From: an uncultured Lachnospiraceae bacterium
GTDB taxonomy: Bacteria > Bacillota > Clostridia > Lachnospirales > Lachnospiraceae
Length of the DNA stretch: 64,000 nucleotides
NCBI GenBank assembly: GCA_958402795.1
Contig: CATXUX010000009.1
Location: 51,038-115,037, forward strand
Direction of reading: 5' to 3'
Position 1 is the stretch's first letter. Each line of letters begins with the position of its first letter. A program made the position numbers and the translations under genes. Under the pieces are notes generated by a model. It did not search any database. It was not told where the DNA came from and saw nothing but the letters and a program-made list of their open reading frames with translations. Shown here in pieces: positions 41,131 to 48,424 of the stretch.

Positions 41131-42471
41131 ATGACAGAGTATTTTGTGTCACATTTTGTGAAAATGTCATATGGATATACATATATCATTACACAGGCGG
41201 CATACGCTATTTCTATCGTTCTGCTTTTTAACGATGTGAAGTTTACAAGAAAGGGCATTCTATCAAAAGCAGCCGAAATGATTCTGGCGACCGGTATTTT
41301 AATATTCAGCAATGGTCTGCTGTATATGTGGATCGGATCCACATGGAAAGACTGGCTGCAGATGCTGGTATTTATTGTGGGATATGCGGCGGTACGGAGC
41401 AGATACAAGATCGGAACGCGGATTGTATTTGTCAGTGTGTTTTATATCTGCACATTTTTGAATGTTGTGATATCGGAACCATGGGGAGATATTCTTATGT
41501 CTTATGGATATAACGGATGGGGAAATCTCTGGAGTTCTTCTTTGGTTTCCGCTCTTTTGTTTTTCTTTCTGGTCTGGTACCTGAAGCGTTTTTCTACCGA
41601 TAAGCTGTTATTTACGCCGAAATTCGGCATCGCGCTTATGGTGGCGATTTCTGCCATGGCAGGAGTATCGCAGGTGGCATATGATACCGTGGTAGCGGGA
41701 AGATACGTGCCGGATACGCTGCGGATGTACGGCGTGGCAGTCAGCGGAATCTTCTGGGTACTGGAAATCATCGCTTATTATATGTTTTATGTGATTGCCA
41801 AGGAATACGGAGGTAATCTGGAATTACTGTCTATGCAGAGAAAAGCGGAAGCAGACAGGGAAATGTATGTGGCGACAAAGGCAATCTACGAAGAGATGAG
41901 CGCCATGCGTCACGAAATGAAAAATCATGATACGTATATGCGGGCTCTGCTCGAAAAGGGAGAGTACAAAAAGATGGGGGAATACCTTATGAGCAGCCAG
42001 ACGGACAGTTCGGAGTTTTATCAGTATGTCAATTGTGGAAATCTTGTTGTAAACACAATTGTAAATTATGAAGCATCTGCAGCAAAGGCACACGGTATCA
42101 CACTTCGAACCGCTATCACCGTACCGTCTGAACTGCCGGTACGGGAAACTGAGCTGTGCAGTCTGCTGTTCAATCTCCTGAATAATGCAATTGAAGCCTG
42201 CGAGACGGTTCCTGCACAGGAAGATTTGTCGATCAGTCTGGAGATACGGCAGAAAGGATCTTATTTGTTTATACGGGTAAAAAATCCAGTGGACGACAGT
42301 ATTCCGGCAAAGGAACGTCTGAAGCTTGTAAGTACAAAGCAGAATAAAAAAGTTCATGGATACGGAACGAAAGTAGTGAAACTGATTGTAGAAAAATATA
42401 ACGGCTCTGTAAAATATACGATGGAGGACGGAATATTTACTGCTGACGTGATGCTGGAGACATGCATGTAA
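41131..42471 (+). CDS. GHKL-type sensor histidine kinase (module 2)
   Basis: A 446-residue kinase. Residues 1-225 hold about six to seven hydrophobic segments. The cytoplasmic part has the phospho-acceptor region SAMRHEMKNHDTYM, N-box LLFNLLNNAIEAC and G-box VHGYGTKVV. It is an AgrC-like counterpart of the kinase at 4908, but with the gene order kinase then regulator reversed. Signal unknown; no peptide pheromone gene is visible nearby. Confidence 0.9.
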   Translation: MTEYFVSHFVKMSYGYTYIITQAAYAISIVLLFNDVKFTRKGILSKAAEMILATGILIFSNGLLYMWIGSTWKDWLQMLVFIVGYAAVRSRYKIGTRIVFVSVFYICTFLNVVISEPWGDILMSYGYNGWGNLWSSSLVSALLFFFLVWYLKRFSTDKLLFTPKFGIALMVAISAMAGVSQVAYDTVVAGRYVPDTLRMYGVAVSGIFWVLEIIAYYMFYVIAKEYGGNLELLSMQRKAEADREMYVATKAIYEEMSAMRHEMKNHDTYMRALLEKGEYKKMGEYLMSSQTDSSEFYQYVNCGNLVVNTIVNYEASAAKAHGITLRTAITVPSELPVRETELCSLLFNLLNNAIEACETVPAQEDLSISLEIRQKGSYLFIRVKNPVDDSIPAKERLKLVSTKQNKKVHGYGTKVVKLIVEKYNGSVKYTMEDGIFTADVMLETCM

Positions 42472-42551
42472 CAAGACTGTGTACACGTGACATGCGGCCG
42501 CGGCAAAGTATGTTCTTGGCAATGAAAGCAATGAAAAACGGAGGAAGAAAA

Positions 42552-43292
42552 ATGGAGTTACTGAAAATCGGAATATGCGATGATGATGTATTTGCGCTTG
42601 GCGTGATCAAAGACGCGGTATCCAGTATTTTGAGACAAAAAAGTGTGCCGTATGAAATCAATACGTTTCAGAAGGCGGAGAATCTCGAACGGGAAGTAAA
42701 AAAATATCCCTTTGATCTTCTTCTGCTTGATATCGATATGCCGGAACTGGACGGAATTACGCTTGCGAAAAGGCTGAAAGAACAGGGAGAAAGCTGCGAT
42801 ATTATCTATGTATCCAACCGGGAAGATAAGGTATTCGACTCTCTTAAGGTCAACCCGTTCGGATTTATCCGAAAAAATCATTTTATGGAAGACGTACCGG
42901 CGGTGCTGGAAATCTATCTGAAACAGCGAAAGGAAGAGGCGGGATTAAAGCTTGTGTTTCAGACCAGGGAGACAACGGTATCGGTTCGTCTCGAAGATAT
43001 CATATATATCGAAGGTCAGAGGAAAGTGCAGGAGATCTATTATCAGGGGCAGGAAGAACCCGGCGAGGTCAGATACTCCATGCAGGAGCTGGAAAAGGAG
43101 TTAAAGGATAATGGATTTTTAAGAGTGCATAAAGGATATCTGGTAAACTACCGGCATATCCGTCTCTTTGAAAAGGAAGAGATTCTCCTTGATAACGGGC
43201 ATAGAGTTCCATTGAGCCGCAGGAAGGCGCAGGACGTGAAAGCGGCATATATGGATCTGATGCAGAACGAAGGAAATCTTGTGATGTATTAG
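42552..43292 (+). CDS. LytTR-family response regulator (module 2)
   Basis: A 246-residue regulator. Receiver domain with acidic Asp10-12, phospho-acceptor Asp60 in LLLLDIDMPELDG, and LytTR domain from about 140 (TTVSVRLEDIIYIEGQRKVQ; FLRVHKGYLVNYRHIRLF). A longer reading from 42462 lacks a ribosome binding site, while GGAGGAAG precedes 42552. The consensus LytTR box pair at 43305-43342 starts 13 bases after its stop and precedes the GH3 operon, so control of that operon is the obvious prediction. Confidence 0.93.
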   Translation: MELLKIGICDDDVFALGVIKDAVSSILRQKSVPYEINTFQKAENLEREVKKYPFDLLLLDIDMPELDGITLAKRLKEQGESCDIIYVSNREDKVFDSLKVNPFGFIRKNHFMEDVPAVLEIYLKQRKEEAGLKLVFQTRETTVSVRLEDIIYIEGQRKVQEIYYQGQEEPGEVRYSMQELEKELKDNGFLRVHKGYLVNYRHIRLFEKEEILLDNGHRVPLSRRKAQDVKAAYMDLMQNEGNLVMY

Positions 43293-43304
43293 AGCCATCA
43301 CCGG

Positions 43305-43342
43305 GACAGACCGTTTGTTCCTGCAGACAGACCGTTCGTACC
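43305..43342 (+). promoter_or_regulatory. LytTR operator: two 17-base direct repeats, 21-bp phase
   Basis: GACAGACCGTTTGTTCC (43305-43321) and GACAGACCGTTCGTACC (43326-43342) match at 15 of 17 positions. Each contains ACCGTTyGT, which fits the known LytTR/AlgR half-site (ACCGTTCGTC in AlgR). The 21-bp period places both on one DNA face. Confidence 0.75.
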
Positions 43343-43380
43343 AAAAAGAAAACAAGTTGGGCGTCATAGAAACCACTGGG

Positions 43381-43408
43381 GGAAAAATTCGTTTTTCCTC
43401 TTTTTTTG
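43381..43408 (+). terminator. UUCG-loop terminator after the LytTR regulator
   Basis: GGAAAAA-TTCG-TTTTTCC followed by TCTTTTTTT. It lies between the LytTR operator and the GH3 promoter -10. Confidence 0.75.
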
Positions 43409-43411
43409 TTT

Positions 43412-43417
43412 TATAAT
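43412..43417 (+). promoter_or_regulatory. -10 box of the second GH3 operon
   Basis: TATAAT with no recognisable -35 (TCGTTT at the right distance), as expected for activator dependence. Only 37 bases separate it from the first start codon. Confidence 0.5.
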
Positions 43418-43448
43418 GCCAGAAAAAGAAGGGAAGGAGGCATTACAA

Positions 43449-43481
43449 ATGAAAACAAGAGGAGGTGGCTTATTATTATGA
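43449..43481 (+). CDS. ten-residue leader peptide coupled to the GH3 start
   Basis: ATG with its own GGAAGGAGG site encodes MKTRGGGLLL and stops at TGA 43479-43481, overlapping the GH3 start (ATGA). Its codons for RGGG supply the AGGAGGTGG ribosome binding site of the GH3 gene. Translation of the leader would sweep or expose that site. It could also be fortuitous. Confidence 0.5.
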   Translation: MKTRGGGLLL

Positions 43482-46444
43482 AAAAGTCAACGGCGGTTTT
43501 TAGAGGACTTGCAGGGGTGTTTGCTTTTTTATTACCGCTGAGCGCAACCGCAACAAATTTGACATTTCAGTACTCTGGCATTATTAACACCCGCATGGGG
43601 ATCGACACGACAGAGACAGTCTCAGGGGATTCTTCCGACGGCACAATCTATTATGCAAACGATTATGGATACGATGAGTCTGCGCTCCCGGAAGTATATG
43701 CGGATACAAAGGAGGTAAATATTGAGATTGCAGAAGAGGGAACCGTGCTGCTGAAAAATGAAGATTCGGCGCTGCCCCTGTCGGATGGAGCCAGAATGAC
43801 GATCTTTGGCTATGAGGCCGTCAACACAACTATATGGTCGGACAGTTCTCCCGACTATATGGAGGCAACGTCATTTCTTGATGCAATGAAAGCGGAGTTT
43901 GGAGAAGACAACATCAATACAGAAGTGTGCGACAATGCCTATGCAACCGGTGAATCAGAAGGCTTCCAGCAGAATCAGGCAGGCAGTGCAGGAGAGGTGG
44001 ATCTTGATGAGATCACAGCATATGAAGACTCATGGCAGAGCGATTACAACGACGCGGCAATTCTTGTACTGGCAAGAAAGGGAAGCGAAGGAAACGATCT
44101 TTCCATGTATTCCGAAACCGATACCTATGACGACGGCAGCGCGCGCAGATATATGGATCTGTCAACCAATGAAGAAGCACTTGTCGAATATCTGGAAGAG
44201 CAGAAAGCGGAAGGTGTGTTTGATAAGAGCATCGTAGTGGTTGCGACAGAATGGCAGATGGAACTGGACTGGCTGTATGAATATGATATTGATGCGGCTG
44301 TATTGAGCGGACTGAACGGATCCTGGGGATGCACCGGACTGGCGGAGGTCCTCAGCGGAACAGTTAACCCGTCGGGAAAACTGGTAGATACTTATGCGTC
44401 AAATTCTCTGTCGGCTCCTGCGACAACGTATGCGGCGGAAAATTCTTATGAATGGACCAACGCCGATGAAGTAATTGACGCGAATACGCTGGTAAATGCA
44501 GCGGACGGTGCAAATATCAAATACTATATTATTTATGCGGAAGGAATTTACGTCGGATATAAATATTATGAGACACGCTATGAGGACAGTGTAATGGGAG
44601 CAGGAAATGCGGACAGCGAGACTGGTTCCAGCAGCGACGGAGGCTGGAATTATGCGGATGAGATGGTATATACGTTCGGCTACGGACTCTCATATACGGA
44701 CTTTGAGCAGACGCTGGATTCTGTCACTTATGATGAGGAGAGCGGCTATTACACGGCAACAGTGACTGTGACAAACACAGGAGATACGGCAGGTAAGGAC
44801 GTTGTCGAAGTGTATGCTCAGACGCCTTATGGAGACTATGAAAAGGAAAATCTGGTAGAAAAAGCATCCATTCAGCTTGTGGCATATGATAAGACCGATC
44901 TGTTGGAGCCGGGAGAGAGCCAGACATTAGAAATTCCGGTATGGGAGTATTATCTTGCAAGCTATGACACGAATGGATATGGAACCTACATTTTAAGCGA
45001 GGGCGACTACTACCTTTCCATCGGAAGCGACGCACATGATGCGCTGAACAATATTCTGACAGCCAAAGGGTATTCCACGGCGGACGGTATGACGGCGGAT
45101 GGCAATGCGGATAAGACCTATACATGGACGCAGGAAGAAATTGATGCGGAGACATACAGCACTTCGGTGTATACGGATGCCACAGTAGAAAACCAGTTTG
45201 ATGATTCTGATCTGAATTATTACGGATATGATTTTACTTATTTGAGCCGCAGCGACTGGGAAGGAACGTATCCGGCAGAACCAGAGCAACTGGAAGCAAC
45301 GGATGAGATCATTGACAGTCTTTCCAATTATGATTATGAAACGCCGGAGGACGCGCCGTCTGTAGATGATTTTACACAGAATGCAGACAACGGACTGACG
45401 CTGGCGGATATGATGGAGGTAGACTATGATGATGAGGAAACGTGGAATGAATTTCTTGACCAGTTTACAATAGAGGAACTTTGTAACTTTATGACAGACA
45501 GTCTTTCCGTTACGGCAGTGACACGACTTGGTGTAACCGGAGCGCAGCGGGTGGACGATGATACCACGACCGGAGGTCAGATGAAGTGGGTGAGCCATCC
45601 TACGCTTGCACGTACCTGGAACACAGAATTGTATGAAAAGAGAGGAACTTATTCCGGACTTGTGGCACAGCTCAACGGATATGATGAACTGTGGTATGGT
45701 CTGGGCAATCTGCACCGGACGCCGTTCGGCGGAAGAGCGAACCAGTATTATTCGGAAGACAGTACCATGAGCTACACGGTCGGCTATGTAGAGGCAGCAG
45801 CGCTGCAGGCGACCGGCGTAACATGCTGTGCAAAACATTTCTGTACGAATGATCAGGAAACACACAGGCAGGGAATCAGTACCTTTGTGACAGAACAGGC
45901 GCTCCGTGAGATTTATGCAAGAAGTTTTGAGGGCGCATTTGCAGGCGGAGCATTAAGTACCATGACCGCCCTGAACCGGATCGGCACACGTCTTGCAAAG
46001 AACAATACGGCGCTTATTACAAACCTGCTCAGAGACGAATGGGGATTTGAAGGGCATGTGACGAGCGACGGATATGTACAGTCCGGATACTTTGACAATA
46101 CGCTGGAGGAACTTGTTGCAGGCATGGACTATAGCTGCTGTGACAGTATTGGCCTGAACGCCCAGAGAATGTTAAGCGCGATCAATGACGGAGACGGGTA
46201 TATTCTGGAAAAGACAAGAGAACTTGCGAAGCATAATCTTTATGTAATGACAAAATCATGGCGTATGAACGGCATGGGAGAAGGAACAAATGTACTTCAT
46301 ATCGTTCCGGTGTGGCAGACACTCCTGCTGCTTCTGAATGCAGTCAGCCTGATCGGACTTGCAGTTTTTACTGTACTTGCGGTCGTTTCCGGACGCAAAA
46401 AGAAAAAGGACACTGTAGTAGTCAAGAAAGAGAAGGAGGTGTAG
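43478..46444 (+). CDS. membrane-anchored GH3-family protein with permuted domain order (module 2)
   Basis: A 988-residue paralogue in architecture of the protein at 8106. It has one N-terminal signal/anchor (about 10-25), then the GH3 C-domain (EEGTVLLKNEDSALPL; acid/base-type ARKGSEGNDL), an FnIII-like domain (YTFGYGLSYTDFEQTL, TNTGDTAGKDVVEVY), and the barrel domain last. Late motifs are NQYYSEDS, CAKHFCTNDQETH and HVTSDGYV with probable nucleophile Asp864. A C-terminal helix (about 947-970) and KKKK tail anchor it again. The usual substrate-binding DGP motif is replaced by RVDDDTT, so the pocket is altered. GAGGAGGTGG precedes the ATG. Followed by two small genes apparently in the same operon. 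Confidence 0.88.
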   Translation: MKKSTAVFRGLAGVFAFLLPLSATATNLTFQYSGIINTRMGIDTTETVSGDSSDGTIYYANDYGYDESALPEVYADTKEVNIEIAEEGTVLLKNEDSALPLSDGARMTIFGYEAVNTTIWSDSSPDYMEATSFLDAMKAEFGEDNINTEVCDNAYATGESEGFQQNQAGSAGEVDLDEITAYEDSWQSDYNDAAILVLARKGSEGNDLSMYSETDTYDDGSARRYMDLSTNEEALVEYLEEQKAEGVFDKSIVVVATEWQMELDWLYEYDIDAAVLSGLNGSWGCTGLAEVLSGTVNPSGKLVDTYASNSLSAPATTYAAENSYEWTNADEVIDANTLVNAADGANIKYYIIYAEGIYVGYKYYETRYEDSVMGAGNADSETGSSSDGGWNYADEMVYTFGYGLSYTDFEQTLDSVTYDEESGYYTATVTVTNTGDTAGKDVVEVYAQTPYGDYEKENLVEKASIQLVAYDKTDLLEPGESQTLEIPVWEYYLASYDTNGYGTYILSEGDYYLSIGSDAHDALNNILTAKGYSTADGMTADGNADKTYTWTQEEIDAETYSTSVYTDATVENQFDDSDLNYYGYDFTYLSRSDWEGTYPAEPEQLEATDEIIDSLSNYDYETPEDAPSVDDFTQNADNGLTLADMMEVDYDDEETWNEFLDQFTIEELCNFMTDSLSVTAVTRLGVTGAQRVDDDTTTGGQMKWVSHPTLARTWNTELYEKRGTYSGLVAQLNGYDELWYGLGNLHRTPFGGRANQYYSEDSTMSYTVGYVEAAALQATGVTCCAKHFCTNDQETHRQGISTFVTEQALREIYARSFEGAFAGGALSTMTALNRIGTRLAKNNTALITNLLRDEWGFEGHVTSDGYVQSGYFDNTLEELVAGMDYSCCDSIGLNAQRMLSAINDGDGYILEKTRELAKHNLYVMTKSWRMNGMGEGTNVLHIVPVWQTLLLLLNAVSLIGLAVFTVLAVVSGRKKKKDTVVVKKEKEV

Positions 46445-46445
46445 G

Positions 46446-46889
46446 ATGATGGCACAGAAGGGAAAAAGTATGAGTTCGATTCGAATCCGGTCCCTTGGCG
46501 TCAGCGCGTATCTTGCGCTTGCAGATGCGCTGCTTGCAGCCGTTACGCTTGTCGGATTCTGCATCTACGGTGCAATTTATAATGAATATTTTGACTTGGC
46601 GGTGGCTGCGTTACTGCTCCTTGGCATAATATGCATGGCCGGGTATGCGTTGATCGATACGATTGTGACGGAATACATTAATGTAGCGGGAGTATTTTGT
46701 GTCAGCTTTTCGATGGGACTGTTTTTTCTGAACAGTTACGAAGTATGGGCAGACTGGTACGGTAATTTTGATATGTATGGATCCAGAGGCGGACTGACTC
46801 CTGTGATCATCCTGCTGGTTCTTCATATACTGACCATTGTGTGCGGGATCGTATCCTGCTTTATCCGGAAGGAGGGGGACAAAGCATGA
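46446..46889 (+). CDS. four-helix membrane protein of unknown function
   Basis: A 147-residue protein with four hydrophobic segments (about 17-42, 50-70, 78-95 and 118-140) and short charged ends. I do not recognise the family. It begins one base after the GH3 stop, with AAGGAGGTG inside the GH3 end, and overlaps the next gene (ATGA). A second ATG at 46449 is equally possible. Tight coupling suggests a partner of the membrane-anchored GH3 protein or of the following lipoprotein. Confidence 0.7.
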   Translation: MMAQKGKSMSSIRIRSLGVSAYLALADALLAAVTLVGFCIYGAIYNEYFDLAVAALLLLGIICMAGYALIDTIVTEYINVAGVFCVSFSMGLFFLNSYEVWADWYGNFDMYGSRGGLTPVIILLVLHILTIVCGIVSCFIRKEGDKA

Positions 46890-48238
46890 AAAGAAAGAAA
46901 GTACTGGCTCTTGTACTGCTTGGCGTGATATGTGGTTCCCTTACCGGATGCGGTACAACACTCGTCAACAACACGAAAGAATATTTTAATCAGGTCGGGA
47001 CTGTGCTTGGCTACTATATGGAGGACAGTTCCGGATCCTCGGAAGATGACGGGACCCGTTTGGATGCGCCGACTGATGTGAAGTTGGCGGAGGCGGAGGA
47101 TACCGGTGAAGAGCAGAGCGAAGCGGCAGGTCCGGATATGCAGATGCAGGCGGGCGGTGGCTGGGAATATTCCTTTACCGGCGTTGAGAATGCTTCCTAC
47201 TATCAGGTAGAGGTCTATAAGATCGAGGATGGAAGCGAAGAGTCTTATGCGTCTGAGACGGTTCAGGACGACGGGAGCGAGTCTTATACGGGAACGTTGA
47301 ACATCTCAGATCTCGGATACGGAGATTATGAGGCAAGAGTGTATGCAATCCCGGCGACGGACGATGATGAACACAGCAAATCCGAAGCAGGCGTTTATGA
47401 ATTCCAGCTTTCCGGTGAAGTAGACGCTCCGTCCTATGCGTACTTGTGGGATTATTTTACAGGCACACTGGAGATTCAGATCATCAATCTGGAGGACTAT
47501 TCTTCCACGCTGGAGCCGGATACAGTTGAGTTTGTTTTGGAGAATACAGACGACAGTTCAGATACCATCACACTGTCATTGGAACCGGACAGAGAGGGAA
47601 TGGTCTATTCGGCAGAGACGACAGAGGTGACGGCGGACGCTACGTACACGATTACGGCATCAGCGGCGTGGGATGAGGATTATGTGACAAATGCATCGGC
47701 AGAGACGGAAGTAGGCGAAGTGACAGTCAGCAGCGAAGACAATGCGGAATCCGAAGGCTTTGGTTACCTGCACCGGGATGTGTATATGAACCTGGATTAT
47801 CCTGCTGTACAGAATAACTTTGATGTAGACGAAGGCGGACTGGCGGGAATCTGGTATTACTTCTATTATACCGATTCGTCCGCGCCGACATGGGGAGGAG
47901 ACTTTACCATGTACTATAATGCCACGCCGACAACAACAACGTCAGGTTCACTCTATACCTATGATATAGAAGTGGCGAACGCAAACGGAAGCGTAAAACC
48001 GTGGTCTGTAGGAGGCGGAAGAGAGTACGAGAACAGCTCCGTACCCGGAAAACTGGAAATTTACGAGGACGGTACGTTTAAAATTTCGCTGGAATATACG
48101 TATTTCGACCTTGACCAGATGACAGGTTCAGCATATGATATCGCCGCTTCCGAGTGTGAAGGTACATGGACGGATAACGGCGACGGCACGATCAACCTGT
48201 CATATAACCTTGACACGGCGAAGACGCTGAGCGAGTAA
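46886..48238 (+). CDS. lipoprotein of unknown function with beta-rich repeats
   Basis: A 450-residue lipoprotein. Residues 1-18 are a signal peptide with lipobox LTGC. After an acidic Ser/Glu-rich linker there are at least two beta-rich stretches resembling fibronectin-III folds (SYYQVEVYKIEDGSE; GDYEARVYAIPATDD). A C-terminal section ending EGTWTDNGDGTINLSYN recalls lipocalin-like or copper-resistance-type lipoprotein tails. I cannot assign a family. The start overlaps the upstream membrane protein gene. It may bind the glycan or polymer on which the GH3 protein acts. Confidence 0.7.
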   Translation: MKRKKVLALVLLGVICGSLTGCGTTLVNNTKEYFNQVGTVLGYYMEDSSGSSEDDGTRLDAPTDVKLAEAEDTGEEQSEAAGPDMQMQAGGGWEYSFTGVENASYYQVEVYKIEDGSEESYASETVQDDGSESYTGTLNISDLGYGDYEARVYAIPATDDDEHSKSEAGVYEFQLSGEVDAPSYAYLWDYFTGTLEIQIINLEDYSSTLEPDTVEFVLENTDDSSDTITLSLEPDREGMVYSAETTEVTADATYTITASAAWDEDYVTNASAETEVGEVTVSSEDNAESEGFGYLHRDVYMNLDYPAVQNNFDVDEGGLAGIWYYFYYTDSSAPTWGGDFTMYYNATPTTTTSGSLYTYDIEVANANGSVKPWSVGGGREYENSSVPGKLEIYEDGTFKISLEYTYFDLDQMTGSAYDIAASECEGTWTDNGDGTINLSYNLDTAKTLSE

Positions 48239-48290
48239 AAAGGGATAAAGAAACGAAAATCAAAAAATGAAATTTGGTTACTTTTTCAAC

Positions 48291-48321
48291 TTGACTCTAT
48301 ACCAGGGATAGAGTGTATAGT
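48291..48321 (+). promoter_or_regulatory. MerR-type promoter with 19-bp spacer and dyad operator
   Basis: TTGACT (48291-48296) and TATAGT (48316-48321) are 19 bases apart, too long for unaided sigma-A but typical of MerR-regulated promoters. Between them lies a perfect dyad ACTCTAT (48294-48300) - ACCAGGG - ATAGAGT (48308-48314), of the form bound by MerR-family activators. No merR gene is in this window. Confidence 0.7.
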
Positions 48322-48325
48322 GGGA

Positions 48326-48376
48326 ATAACACGAGGGCGTGCATTCGCGGAATGCGCGCCCTCGTGTTATTTTTTT
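48326..48376 (+). terminator. strong terminator directly downstream of the MerR-type promoter
   Basis: ATAACACGAGGGCG..GCATTC-GCG-GAATGC..CGCCCTCGTGTTAT is a nearly perfect stem of about 20 pairs, followed by T7. The predicted transcription start (about 48328) falls at the foot of the stem, so the transcript would meet the terminator at once. Confidence 0.8.
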
Positions 48377-48424
48377 AAACGTAGATGCTTGAAAACGACT
48401 TACTGAAAGAGGAGGACTATGACT

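Noticed and set aside
43305..43342. Insertion-sequence ends or target duplication
   Set aside because: The repeats are direct, 21 bp apart, and match a LytTR site; there is no transposase between them.
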